Of a stretch of 52,824 nt of DNA, positions 7,977-15,977 are shown in pieces. The stretch lies in contig CAKPFD010000008.1 in the NCBI GenBank assembly GCA_934149515.1, forward strand, positions 1 through 52,824, read 5' to 3'. The notes under the pieces are model-generated. The model worked only from the letters and a program-made list of their open reading frames with translations, made no database searches and was not told the origin of the DNA. This DNA is from an uncultured Bacilli bacterium (GTDB taxonomy: Bacteria; Bacillota_I; Bacilli_A; RF39; UBA660). The first letter of the stretch is position 1. Each line of letters opens with the position of its first letter. The translations under genes were made by a program, and so were the position numbers.

Positions 7977-10541
7977 ATGAAGCGGTGTGAAGTTGATAGA
8001 GAAAAACTAAGTCCAATGATGCGACAATATTTAGAAATAAAAGATGCTTATGAAGATAGCATCATCTTTTTTCGCTTAGGGGATTTTTATGAGATGTTTT
8101 TTGAAGATGCTGTTACTGCCGCTCATGAACTTGAATTAACATTGACTGGCAAACAAGCAGGATTAGAAGAACGAGTTCCAATGTGTGGTATTCCTTATAA
8201 AGCTTATCAGGCTTATCTTGATAAATTAGTAGAAAAAGGCTATAAAGTTGCAATTGTTGAACAGATGGAAGATCCAAAACAAACAAAAGATATGGTCAAA
8301 AGGGAAGTTATTCAAGTTGTTACTAAAGGAACAAGATTAGATAGTTCTATTGATGCAAAAAGTAATCAATTTGTGGCTTCTTTATACGATTTTGAATACT
8401 GCTATGTGTTAACGTTTGCAGATATTTCTACTGGTAAAATTTATGTCATGTTGTTATCGCATCAAGAAGAGCATGTCTTAAGAAGTATTACTAGATATCA
8501 ATTCTTAGAAATTATTGCTAGTACTAAAGTTTCACGCACTTTGATTAATACTTTGCGGACGGTTTATCATATTAGTGTTAGTATTCAAGATGAAATAGAA
8601 GAAGATAAAAGTTATCAATACCTTTATCAAGCTTTAGATGATGTTAGATTAATGACAGGGGTTAAGCATTTACTTTATTATTTTACATCAACAAAAAAAG
8701 GTGATTTGCATCATTTACAACCTGCTATTGTCGAGCAAGAAAAAGAACATTTATTACTTGATAATCATACCAAACAAAACCTAGAATTAACAAAAACATT
8801 ACGTACTCAAGAGCGTGTTTATAGCCTTTTGTGGTTGCTTGATAAAAATAAAACAGCAATGGGAAGTAGATTATTAAAACAATCCATTGAATCACCACTT
8901 ACAAACATCAAAGAATTACAGAGACGTTATGACTTTGTTTCTAAATTACAAGTTGAATTTATTTTAAGAGATGATTTAAAAAAATCTTTAAGTGAAGTTT
9001 ATGATTTAGAACGATTAGCAGGTAGAATTTGTTATGGTAACTTAAATGCTAGAGATATGTTACAGCTAAAAAACAGCTTAAAAGCCTTACCGACTCTAGC
9101 AAAAATATTAGAAGATTTGCACTATGATAAAAAGATTGAAACCTTTGATGAACTATATGCATTATTAGAACAAAGTATCTGTGAAGATGCACCACTTAGC
9201 TTGAAAGAAGGGCATTTGATCAAATATGGTTATGATAAAACGTTAGATGAATTACAAGATATTAGTACTGGATCAAAAGATTTTTTATTAGAACTTGAAA
9301 GTAAAGAAAAAGAAAGAACTGGTATTAAAACGTTAAAAGTTGGATTTAATAAAGTATTTGGGTATTATATTGAAATTAGTAAAGGGCAAGTGCCTTTGTT
9401 AAAAGATGAATTTGGTTATATTCGGAAACAGACATTATCTAACTGTGAACGTTTTATTACGCAAGAGTTAAAAGAAAAAGAAAATATTATATTAGGTGCA
9501 GAAGAGAAGATTATTCAATTAGAGTATCAGATTTTTATGAAGATACGAGAAATTACGAAGCGTTATATTACTAGATTACAACAAGTTTCTTTGGTGATAG
9601 CGGAAGTGGATATGTTACAGTCGTTTTCTACGGTGGCTGATTTATATCATTATGTTCGTCCTAATTTAACTGATAAAAATGAGATTAAGTTATTAGAAGC
9701 TAGGCATCCGGTTGTGGAGCAGGTGATGTCTTTAGCTAATAAAAAATATGTTTCTAATGATATTATCATGGATGAAGATACATCTATTTTGCTAATTACG
9801 GGACCTAATATGGCTGGAAAATCTACTTATATGCGTCAGTTGGCAATCATTGTTATAATGGCTCAAATTGGGTGTTTTGTGCCTTGTAAAAAGGCTACTT
9901 TACCGATTTTTGATAAGATTTTTACAAGAATTGGAGCAAGTGATGATTTAGTTAGTGGAGAATCTACATTTATGGTCGAGATGAAAGAAGCAAATCTTGC
10001 ATTATGTGAAGCTACTAGTCATAGTTTAATTTTGTTTGATGAATTAGGAAGAGGAACTGCCACGTATGATGGAATGAGTTTAGCACAAGCAATTTTAGAA
10101 TATATTCATGATAAAATCGGTGCTAAAACATTATTTTCAACCCATTATCATGAGTTGGTTAGTTTATCAAGTAGCTTATCTCATTTACGAAATGTTCATG
10201 TATCAGCGATTGAAGAAGCTGGTAAGTTAACTTTTTTACATAAAGTAAAACCTGGTTCTATTGATAAAAGTTATGGACTAAATGTTGCTTCTTTAGCACA
10301 TTTACCAACCTCTTTAATTCAACGGGCAAAAGAGATCTTGGAAGTATATGAACATACCAATTTTAAAAAACCGACCTTTACTCAAACGACTTTATTTGTA
10401 GAGGAAGAGGAAAAAGAGGTAAAACAAACATCTGTTGTAGAAGAAAAATTAAAAGAATGTGATCCATTGCAATTGACACCAATTGAGGCATTGAATTTTC
10501 TTTATGAATTGAAAGAAGAAATGAATAGAAAAAGCGATTAA
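7977..10541 (+). CDS. mutS: DNA mismatch repair protein MutS
   Basis: MutS recognises mismatches and small loops and starts repair with MutL. Seen: the N-terminal mismatch-binding domain with FFRLGDFYEMFFEDAV (the Phe-x-Glu wedge lies in DFYEMF), connector, lever and clamp regions, and the C-terminal ABC-type ATPase with Walker A GPNMAGKSTYMRQ, the GESTFMVEM signature, Walker B ILFDELGRGT and an FSTHYHEL switch. At 854 residues it is full length. The start is the ATG at 7977, with AAGGAAG upstream; the frame is open further 5' to 7881, but that part covers the promoter. nusB follows after 30 bases. No mutL is seen nearby, whereas mutL often follows mutS in Bacilli. Confidence 0.97.
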   Translation: MKRCEVDREKLSPMMRQYLEIKDAYEDSIIFFRLGDFYEMFFEDAVTAAHELELTLTGKQAGLEERVPMCGIPYKAYQAYLDKLVEKGYKVAIVEQMEDPKQTKDMVKREVIQVVTKGTRLDSSIDAKSNQFVASLYDFEYCYVLTFADISTGKIYVMLLSHQEEHVLRSITRYQFLEIIASTKVSRTLINTLRTVYHISVSIQDEIEEDKSYQYLYQALDDVRLMTGVKHLLYYFTSTKKGDLHHLQPAIVEQEKEHLLLDNHTKQNLELTKTLRTQERVYSLLWLLDKNKTAMGSRLLKQSIESPLTNIKELQRRYDFVSKLQVEFILRDDLKKSLSEVYDLERLAGRICYGNLNARDMLQLKNSLKALPTLAKILEDLHYDKKIETFDELYALLEQSICEDAPLSLKEGHLIKYGYDKTLDELQDISTGSKDFLLELESKEKERTGIKTLKVGFNKVFGYYIEISKGQVPLLKDEFGYIRKQTLSNCERFITQELKEKENIILGAEEKIIQLEYQIFMKIREITKRYITRLQQVSLVIAEVDMLQSFSTVADLYHYVRPNLTDKNEIKLLEARHPVVEQVMSLANKKYVSNDIIMDEDTSILLITGPNMAGKSTYMRQLAIIVIMAQIGCFVPCKKATLPIFDKIFTRIGASDDLVSGESTFMVEMKEANLALCEATSHSLILFDELGRGTATYDGMSLAQAILEYIHDKIGAKTLFSTHYHELVSLSSSLSHLRNVHVSAIEEAGKLTFLHKVKPGSIDKSYGLNVASLAHLPTSLIQRAKEILEVYEHTNFKKPTFTQTTLFVEEEEKEVKQTSVVEEKLKECDPLQLTPIEALNFLYELKEEMNRKSD

Positions 10542-10571
10542 ATTATGTTATGATAGAAAGAGGTGAGAAAG

Positions 10572-10979
10572 ATGAAAACAAGAAGTGAAGCAAGAGAAGC
10601 AGTTATTAAAATTTTATATCAATTATCAATTTTTAAGAAAGCAAATGTTTCTTATGATATAGATGAAGTCATCAAGGAAGTTTGTCCTATTAGTAATGAG
10701 TTTGTAAATTCTTTAGTATATGGGATCTTAGAAAAAGAAACTAGCTTAGATGAAGTGATTAATCATTATTTGATTGATTGGAAAATGGAACGGTTAAATC
10801 CAGTTGATCAAGCCATTTTTAGACTTGGTGTATATGAATTACAATATACGACTACTCCAAGTGTTGTTACGATCAATGAAGCAATCGAACTTGCGAAAAA
10901 ATATAGTGATGAAAAAGTGGTTAAAATGTTAAATGGGGTAATGGATCAGATTTATCATAATGAGGAAGAAAAAGAATGA
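10572..10979 (+). CDS. nusB: transcription antitermination factor NusB
   Basis: NusB binds NusE/S10 and boxA RNA and promotes rRNA antitermination. Seen: an all-helical 135-residue protein with SEAREAVIKILYQL at the N terminus, WKMERLNPVDQAIFRLGVYEL in the middle and VTINEAIELAKKYSDEKVVK plus NGVMDQI at the end, the standard NusB landmarks. The start is ATG 10572 with AGAGGTGAG upstream; a GTG at 10563 would sit on that ribosome site. The TGA stop overlaps the xseA ATG (ATGA), which indicates coupling and confirms UGA as a stop codon. In B. subtilis folD lies between nusB and xseA; it is absent here. Confidence 0.95.
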   Translation: MKTRSEAREAVIKILYQLSIFKKANVSYDIDEVIKEVCPISNEFVNSLVYGILEKETSLDEVINHYLIDWKMERLNPVDQAIFRLGVYELQYTTTPSVVTINEAIELAKKYSDEKVVKMLNGVMDQIYHNEEEKE

Positions 10980-12244
10980 GTGATTATATTAGCGTTAGCC
11001 AGTTAACAAAATATATTAAATACAAGATGGATAATGATATCCATTTACAAGAAGTATATTTAAAAGGGGAAATATCTAACTTTAAATTACATACAAGAGG
11101 ACACTTTTATTTTACGTTAAAAGATGAAGGTAGTCGTATTAATGCTATTATGTTTGCAAGTAATGCAAAAAGTGTTAAATTCAAGCCTGAAGATGGTATG
11201 AAAGTTCTAGTGACTGGAAAAATATCAGTGTATGAAGCAACTGGTGGGTATCAAATTTATGTTTCTGATATGAGTGAAGATGGCGTTGGTAATTTATATA
11301 TTGCTTTTGAACAATTGAAAAAGAAGTTAGCAGAAAAAGGTTTGTTTGCTCAAGAACATAAGCAAAAAATACCGCGTATTCCTGCGAAAGTTGGTGTTGT
11401 AACGGCATCGACTGGTGCTGCTATTCGCGATATTGTTTCGACGATTTCAAGACGATTTCCAACGACTGAGATTTTATTGTTTCCATCGCTTGTTCAAGGT
11501 GAATTTGCTAAAGATGATATTGTTCGTCAAATAAAGCGAGCCCAAGAATATGATTTGGATGTTTTGATTGTTGGACGTGGTGGAGGAAGTATTGAAGATT
11601 TGTGGGCTTTTAATGAAGAAGTTGTCGCAGAAGCCATTTATCAATGTCAGATTCCTGTTATTAGTGCTGTAGGTCATGAAATTGATTTTACTATTGCTGA
11701 TTTTGTTGCCGATTTAAGAGCACCAACCCCAACAGGAGCAGCAGAAATGGCAGTTCCTAGTAAAGTTGATGTTTTGCATTATATTGAACAGTTAAAAATT
11801 CGAGCAGATAAAGCAATTTATCATCGTCTTACCAAGGAAAAAGATAAATTGACAGACTTGCAAAATCATTATATTTTTAAAAATCCATTAGATTTATATA
11901 GTGCTAAAAGCCAAAAACTTGATTATTTCATAGAAAAATTAGAAACGACATATCGCCATTTATTAGATAAAAAAAGACAACAGCTTGCTGTTATGCTACA
12001 AAAAACACTATTTCAACGGCCACCTAGCATTTTGCAATCTTATCAACAACACTATATTTTGCTTATCAATAAATTGGAAATTTTAAGTCCTTTAAAAACT
12101 TTACAACGTGGATATACCATTGCAAAAAAAGAAGGTATTCCTATTATTTCCATAGCAAAATTAAAACCACACGATAAGATTGAAATTGAGTTTCAAGATG
12201 GTAGTGTTTCTAGTGAAGTCATTCGTATTTTAGAAAGGAAATGA
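10976..12244 (+). CDS. xseA: exodeoxyribonuclease VII large subunit
   Basis: This is the catalytic subunit of the single-strand-specific exonuclease VII. Seen: an N-terminal OB fold (ISVSQLTKYIKYKMD, then GHFYFTLKDE), a catalytic core with VGVVTASTGAAIRDI, a GRGGGSIEDLWAFNEE motif and AVGHEIDFTIADFVAD, and a long helical C-terminal part ending with RGYTIAKKEG. Length 422 is typical (400-450). It overlaps nusB by 4 bases, and the TGA stop lies two bases before the xseB start. Confidence 0.96.
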   Translation: MSDYISVSQLTKYIKYKMDNDIHLQEVYLKGEISNFKLHTRGHFYFTLKDEGSRINAIMFASNAKSVKFKPEDGMKVLVTGKISVYEATGGYQIYVSDMSEDGVGNLYIAFEQLKKKLAEKGLFAQEHKQKIPRIPAKVGVVTASTGAAIRDIVSTISRRFPTTEILLFPSLVQGEFAKDDIVRQIKRAQEYDLDVLIVGRGGGSIEDLWAFNEEVVAEAIYQCQIPVISAVGHEIDFTIADFVADLRAPTPTGAAEMAVPSKVDVLHYIEQLKIRADKAIYHRLTKEKDKLTDLQNHYIFKNPLDLYSAKSQKLDYFIEKLETTYRHLLDKKRQQLAVMLQKTLFQRPPSILQSYQQHYILLINKLEILSPLKTLQRGYTIAKKEGIPIISIAKLKPHDKIEIEFQDGSVSSEVIRILERK

Positions 12245-12246
12245 AA

Positions 12247-12474
12247 ATGAAAGAAGAAAAACATAGTTTTGAAGAAAAAATGGAAAAGTTAGAAACGTTA
12301 GTAAAATCGTTAGAAGCTGGCGATGTTCCTTTAGATCAAGCGATAGCAAATTATACAGAAGCTGTTACATTAGCAAAGGAATGTGATGATGCTTTAAAAC
12401 AGGCAGAAAAAGCTTTGACAGAAATTGTTCATGATGATGGAACGATTACAGAGTTTAAAGAAATAGAAATTTAA
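12247..12474 (+). CDS. xseB: exodeoxyribonuclease VII small subunit
   Basis: This is the small helical subunit; several copies wrap the XseA helical stalk. Seen: SFEEKMEKLETLVKSLEAGD, then a PLDQAIANYTEAV segment, the family hallmark (about residues 7-45). I take ATG 12247, which has AAGGA at a proper distance. An ATG at 12241 is also in frame but lies almost on that site. It is 75 residues long. It ends in a hairpin shared with the convergent spoIVB gene. In B. subtilis ispA and dxs follow; neither is here. Confidence 0.94.
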   Translation: MKEEKHSFEEKMEKLETLVKSLEAGDVPLDQAIANYTEAVTLAKECDDALKQAEKALTEIVHDDGTITEFKEIEI

Positions 12475-12481
12475 TAATAAC

Positions 12482-12515
12482 GAAAAAAGAGGATGTTTAT
12501 TCATCACTCTTTTTT
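12482..12515. terminator. bidirectional terminator xseB/spoIVB
   Basis: AAAAAAGAG-GATG pairs with CATC-A-CTCTTTTTTT (one bulged A). It serves xseB on the plus strand and, with the A run read as U, spoIVB on the minus strand. It overlaps the spoIVB stop codon. Confidence 0.7.
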
Positions 12516-13507
12516 TCACCTTCTTCTAGCATTGTTGTAATAAATATACCATATCCTTTTTTTGTATCATTGACAATAACATGGGTAACAGCACCGATTA
12601 TTTTTTGATTTTGAATGATTGGAGATCCACTCATTCCTTGGATAATCCCACCAGTTTGTTCTAATAAGTTTTTATCCGTAATTTCAAATAATAAATTTTT
12701 GGTAGGGCTAGCAGGATTTATTTTTAAAATATTAATTTCATATTCTTTTATCTGATTGTTATCTACAACTGTTCTGATGGTAGCTTTACCTAGTTTTATT
12801 TCATCTTTTGTAGCTATTTCGATGGTGTTTTCATCTATTTCTTCGCGATAAAGACCAAATATTCCTGCTTGTTTGTTAGAAAAAATATTACCAAAGGTAT
12901 TATTCTTGTTAAAGTTGGCATTTTTTTCTCCAGGAGAGCCATTTCTACTTTTGGTGGTACTTGTTACGTTTGCTTCATATATTTTACCATCTTTAATTTC
13001 AAATTTTTCACCAGTTGTTTTTTCTAGAATTTCATGTCCTAAAGCTCCAAATATTTTAGTCGATGGATCGATATATGTCAGGGTACCAATTCCTGTGATT
13101 TCATCTTTGACATAAAGACCTGTCTTACAGATATTATCATTATCACATATTAGATTCAGTTTTATATTTTCTAGTTTTTCCTTTCGTTTAATGGTAATAT
13201 CTAAATTATTGTTTTGATTTAATGTTTCCTGGTTGACAATATCAATCATTTGAGCGATATTTTTTACTTCTTGCTGATTGATAGAAAGAATAGTGTCTCC
13301 TACTTTAAAACCAGCATCTTCTGCAATTGCTGTATCATTTACCTTATAGAAACCAACGATTAATACTCCTTTTGATTCTACTTGAATTCCAATGGTTTGT
13401 CCACCTGGAATGATTTGTTTAGAATAAGCATAACTGATAATGGGTAAAATAAATAATGTTAGTGCAAGAAGGATTTTTTGTAGCTTTAATTTTTTTAAAA
13501 ACTTCAC
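12497..13507 (-). CDS. spoIVB: SpoIVB peptidase (family S55)
   Basis: In B. subtilis this forespore serine peptidase is secreted into the intermembrane space and triggers pro-sigma-K processing. Seen: an N-terminal membrane anchor (about residues 10-28), a PDZ domain (GVLIVGFYKVNDTAIAEDAG, GDTILSIN), then the S55 domain with FGALGHEI (His ~158), ITDKNLLEQTGG (Asp ~278) and QGMSGSPII (Ser ~293), closing with AVTHVIVNDTKKGYGIF. The three predicted catalytic residues are present, so it is probably active. The start is GTG 13507 with AAAGGAG upstream; a TTG at 13516 overlaps that site. Length 336 is shorter than in Bacillus (~425). It faces xseB, whereas in Bacillus it runs in the same direction. 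Confidence 0.92.
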   Translation of the reverse strand: MKFLKKLKLQKILLALTLFILPIISYAYSKQIIPGGQTIGIQVESKGVLIVGFYKVNDTAIAEDAGFKVGDTILSINQQEVKNIAQMIDIVNQETLNQNNNLDITIKRKEKLENIKLNLICDNDNICKTGLYVKDEITGIGTLTYIDPSTKIFGALGHEILEKTTGEKFEIKDGKIYEANVTSTTKSRNGSPGEKNANFNKNNTFGNIFSNKQAGIFGLYREEIDENTIEIATKDEIKLGKATIRTVVDNNQIKEYEINILKINPASPTKNLLFEITDKNLLEQTGGIIQGMSGSPIIQNQKIIGAVTHVIVNDTKKGYGIFITTMLEEGEKKSDE

Positions 13508-13538
13508 TTTTATCAACTCCTTTTTAAAGCTACATTTA

Positions 13539-13545
13539 TAGTATG
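13539..13545 (-). promoter_or_regulatory. possible sigma-F/G-type -10 element before spoIVB
   Basis: On the minus strand CATACTA matches the forespore sigma -10 consensus CATWHTA exactly. I see no convincing GHATR -35 at the right distance, and overlapping TACTAT/TATAAA could serve sigma-A instead. Confidence 0.35.
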
Positions 13546-13598
13546 GATGAAATTAAGCAAAAAAATAAAGTTAATATCTACCAATCTATATTTTCTTA

Positions 13599-13607
13599 TG
13601 TTATAAT
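13599..13607 (+). promoter_or_regulatory. extended -10 promoter of the 13636 gene
   Basis: TGTTATAAT (TGn plus perfect TATAAT); no clear -35. The AAGGAGA ribosome site and start codon follow. Confidence 0.6.
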
Positions 13608-13635
13608 AATAAGCTTATAAAGGAGAATATCACTT

Positions 13636-13938
13636 ATGAAAGTATGGACAAAAGCAAAAATCACAAAAAAGGATCCACAAGTTGATATGATTTGTCGATC
13701 TTATATTAATTATATTTATAAAAATGGACCTATTCATGATTTGGTTCGAAAATATAATATTCAACCGGAAGATTTATTACATTTAAATCAATATACAGCA
13801 GATAGAATGGCTGGTTTAGTATTATTATATTTAGCACAAGATAAAAAACGACTAAATGATATTGTCTTAAAATATTATAGTCGTCAGTTGCTAGTTGCTG
13901 ATATTATTCCGGAAGTAGAAGGTTATATTGATAAGTAA
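13636..13938 (+). CDS. small helical protein of unknown function (100 aa)
   Basis: Not recognised. It is a basic, helical, soluble 100-residue protein starting MKVWTKAKITKKDPQVDMIC, with DRMAGLVLLYLAQDKKRLND in the middle and a short acidic end. A proper AAGGAGA ribosome site lies 9 bases upstream, with an extended -10 promoter before it, so it is a real single gene. In B. subtilis spo0A follows spoIVB; this protein has neither a receiver domain nor the Spo0A output domain, so it is not a spo0A homologue. No terminator is visible before the convergent small gene, whose stop codon is only 3 bases away. Confidence 0.75.
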   Translation: MKVWTKAKITKKDPQVDMICRSYINYIYKNGPIHDLVRKYNIQPEDLLHLNQYTADRMAGLVLLYLAQDKKRLNDIVLKYYSRQLLVADIIPEVEGYIDK

Positions 13939-13940
13939 AC

Positions 13941-14033
13941 TTATATAATATAAAAAATAATAGCACTTAGCGAACTAATTAGCATAATAACTAATAAAAT
14001 AGCTGATACAATTTTTACTGTTTTTTGATTCAT
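13941..14033 (-). CDS. 30-residue single-span membrane peptide
   Basis: A short frame encodes MNQKTVKIVSAILLVIMLIS followed by SLSAIIFYII and TAA: a short basic N terminus and one hydrophobic helix. It has AGAGGTG 8 bases before the ATG and a near-consensus promoter. Expression signals this good over so short a frame argue that it is real. It resembles in form the small Firmicute membrane peptides grouped as DUF4044, but I cannot assign it from sequence alone. It is convergent with the 13636 gene and lies just upstream of, and divergent from, spoIIM. Confidence 0.65.
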   Translation of the reverse strand: MNQKTVKIVSAILLVIMLISSLSAIIFYII

Positions 14034-14052
14034 TTATCTTCACCTCTTATTC

Positions 14053-14081
14053 ATTATAATAAAAAAGTCTAATTTTGTAAA
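14053..14081 (-). promoter_or_regulatory. promoter of the 30-residue membrane peptide
   Basis: Minus strand: TTTACA (14076-14081), 17-base spacer, TATAAT (14053-14058). This differs from consensus at one position. Confidence 0.75.
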
Positions 14082-14135
14082 ATTATTTTCGGTAATTGTT
14101 TTACTTTTTCTCATATAGTGTAGTAGGTGATGGCG

Positions 14136-14753
14136 ATGAACGAAGCAAAGGAAAAAGTAATTCATACACTAAAAGAGCAGAAAAAAATTTATTTTTTCGT
14201 CTTTTTATTTGTCATTATTGGAATTGTATTAGGTATTGTGTTTTCTATTGTTATTTCCAAAAGTGATCATAGTTTGGTGACGGAAAGTTTAAATCAATTT
14301 TTTCAAAATATAAAAACTAATCATATTGAATATGCATCTGTTTTTTTTAATAGTCTTTTAGGTAATGTCTTTTTATTACTTTTTCTTTGGCTACTTGGCA
14401 TTTCTATTGTTGGAATACCAATTATTTGCTTTCTAGTAGCTTTTAAAAGTTTTCTTTTTAGTTTTTCTATTTCTTCTATTTTTTATACATATCATTTAGA
14501 GGGAATTGCTAAAGTTTTTGGTTATATTTTCCCACAGCAATTATTAATGATGTGTTTATTGATCTTTGTTAGTTTTTATGCAATTTATTTTTCGAAACGT
14601 CTATTTTACTTTTTGTTTTTAAAACAAGATATTTCTTTACGCCATGCGATGAAACGTTATGTACAAGTATTATTGATTTGCCTTGTTGGTGGTGTTATTT
14701 GTAGTTTGTTAGAAGTGTTTTTTATGCCAGTTTTCTTGCGATTGTTTTACTAA
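14136..14753 (+). CDS. spoIIM: stage II sporulation protein M family membrane protein
   Basis: In spore formers SpoIIM joins SpoIID and SpoIIP in the peptidoglycan-degrading complex that drives engulfment; SpoIIM-like proteins also occur in non-sporulating species. Seen: a basic cytoplasmic N terminus, then about five hydrophobic segments over 205 residues, including the family-like FFNSLLGNVFLLLFLWLLGI followed by SIVGIPIICFLVAFKSFLFS and GYIFPQQLLMM. The start is ATG 14136, with AGGTGA 5 bases upstream; GTG 14127 and ATG 14130 are in frame but overlap that site. Its stop codon overlaps the mnmA promoter. In B. subtilis spoIIM lies close to xerD and deoB, which are found here 4 kb further on. 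Confidence 0.85.
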   Translation: MNEAKEKVIHTLKEQKKIYFFVFLFVIIGIVLGIVFSIVISKSDHSLVTESLNQFFQNIKTNHIEYASVFFNSLLGNVFLLLFLWLLGISIVGIPIICFLVAFKSFLFSFSISSIFYTYHLEGIAKVFGYIFPQQLLMMCLLIFVSFYAIYFSKRLFYFLFLKQDISLRHAMKRYVQVLLICLVGGVICSLLEVFFMPVFLRLFY

Positions 14754-14774
14754 TCGTTTAATTTATAGTATAAT
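14746..14774 (+). promoter_or_regulatory. mnmA promoter
   Basis: TTTACT (14746-14751), 17-base spacer, TATAAT (14769-14774); the -35 overlaps the spoIIM stop codon. Confidence 0.75.
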
Positions 14775-14791
14775 GTAGTTGGTGATGTGAA

Positions 14792-15898
14792 ATGAAAAAA
14801 GTAGTTATTGGTATGAGTGGCGGAGTAGATTCCTCTGTTGCAGCTATTTTGTTAAAACAACAAGGTTATGAAGTGATAGGATTATTCATGAGAAATTGGG
14901 ATAGTTCTATTAATAATGATGTATTAGGTAATCCTACATTAAATGAATCTATTTGTCCACAAGAACAAGATTACAATGATGCTTTAGCTGTATGTCAAAA
15001 AATAGGCATTCCACTACATCGAGTTGATTTTATAAAGGAATATTGGGATGATGTCTTTACTTATTTTTTAGATGAATTGAAAAAAGGTAGAACACCTAAT
15101 CCAGATATTATGTGTAATAAATATATAAAGTTTGATTGCTTTGTGCAGGAAGCTAAAAAATTAGGTGCCGATTTTATTGCTACAGGACATTATGCGAAGA
15201 TGGAAAATGGTCGTTTAATGCGAAGCCATGATCAGAATAAGGATCAAACTTATTTTCTATCACAATTATCGAAAAAGCAATTAGAAAACGTTTTATTTCC
15301 ACTTGGTGAGATTGATAAAACTAACGTGCGGGAAATTGCTAAATCATATGATTTAGTAACTGCTACTAAGAAAGATTCTACAGGTATATGCTTTATTGGT
15401 GAACGTAATTTTAAGAATTTTTTGAAAAACTATTTACCTAGTCAACCAGGAAAAGTGATTAATATTGAAACTAATGAAATTCTAGGAGAACATATTGGTC
15501 TTATGTATTATACAATAGGGCAGAGGAAAGGCTTAAATATTGGTGGTACAGAAGACAAATTATTTGTTGTCGGTAAAAATTTACAAGATAATGTTTTGTA
15601 TGTTGCAGAAGGGGAGGATAATGATTATTTACTTTCTACTAGTGCAATTATTGAACAAGTCAATTTTAATTGTGATGATCGACCTAGTCATTGTACTGCT
15701 AAGTTCCGTTATCGAGCAATGGATTATCCAGTTGATTTAACTTATCAAGAAGATGGAACAATTTTGGTATCTTATGATAGAATTAAAGCAGTGACACCTG
15801 GACAAGCTTGTGTGTTTTATGATGGAGAGTATTGTTTAGGTGGTGGAATTGTAAAAGAAGTTTTAAAAGATAATCAAAAGTTGTGGTACTTACTTTAA
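14792..15898 (+). CDS. mnmA: tRNA-specific 2-thiouridylase MnmA
   Basis: MnmA adds the 2-thio group to wobble U34 of tRNA-Lys, -Glu and -Gln, using sulfur passed from a cysteine desulfurase. Seen: PP-loop GMSGGVDSSVAAILLKQQGY at the N terminus, the catalytic-cysteine region GRTPNPDIMCNKYIKF, DQTYFLSQL, the second cysteine in STGICFIGERNF, and a C-terminal beta-barrel domain ending in a GQACVFYDGEYCLGGG segment. At 368 residues it is full length. GGTGAT lies ahead of the ATG. The gene has its own promoter. A GTCAAGCA/TGCTTGAC inverted repeat follows the stop. Confidence 0.97.
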   Translation: MKKVVIGMSGGVDSSVAAILLKQQGYEVIGLFMRNWDSSINNDVLGNPTLNESICPQEQDYNDALAVCQKIGIPLHRVDFIKEYWDDVFTYFLDELKKGRTPNPDIMCNKYIKFDCFVQEAKKLGADFIATGHYAKMENGRLMRSHDQNKDQTYFLSQLSKKQLENVLFPLGEIDKTNVREIAKSYDLVTATKKDSTGICFIGERNFKNFLKNYLPSQPGKVINIETNEILGEHIGLMYYTIGQRKGLNIGGTEDKLFVVGKNLQDNVLYVAEGEDNDYLLSTSAIIEQVNFNCDDRPSHCTAKFRYRAMDYPVDLTYQEDGTILVSYDRIKAVTPGQACVFYDGEYCLGGGIVKEVLKDNQKLWYLL

Positions 15899-15903
15899 AT
15901 AGT

Positions 15904-15933
15904 GTCAAGCATTTTACAGGAATTTTGCTTGAC
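15904..15933 (+). repeat. inverted repeat GTCAAGCA...TGCTTGAC
   Basis: An 8-bp perfect inverted repeat (15904-15911 with 15926-15933), 14 bases apart. Its right arm overlaps the -35 box of the next promoter. It may be an operator for the adjacent HTH protein or a weak mnmA terminator; there is no U run after it. Confidence 0.45.
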
Positions 15934-15957
15934 TATTTGTGTAAAGCTAGTTAAAAT
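15929..15957 (+). promoter_or_regulatory. promoter of the HTH gene
   Basis: TTGACT (15929-15934), 17-base spacer, TAAAAT (15952-15957). Confidence 0.7.
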
Positions 15958-15977
15958 TGAAAGTAGGAGGATGGACG

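Noticed and set aside
10976..12244. Possible use of UGA as tryptophan codon (mollicute code)
   Set aside because: nusB and xseA end in TGA exactly where the family proteins end, and tryptophans are encoded by TGG. The code is standard.
13636..13938. Truncated spo0A, given its place after spoIVB
   Set aside because: No receiver domain and no Spo0A recognition helix; the protein has intact start and stop and its own signals.
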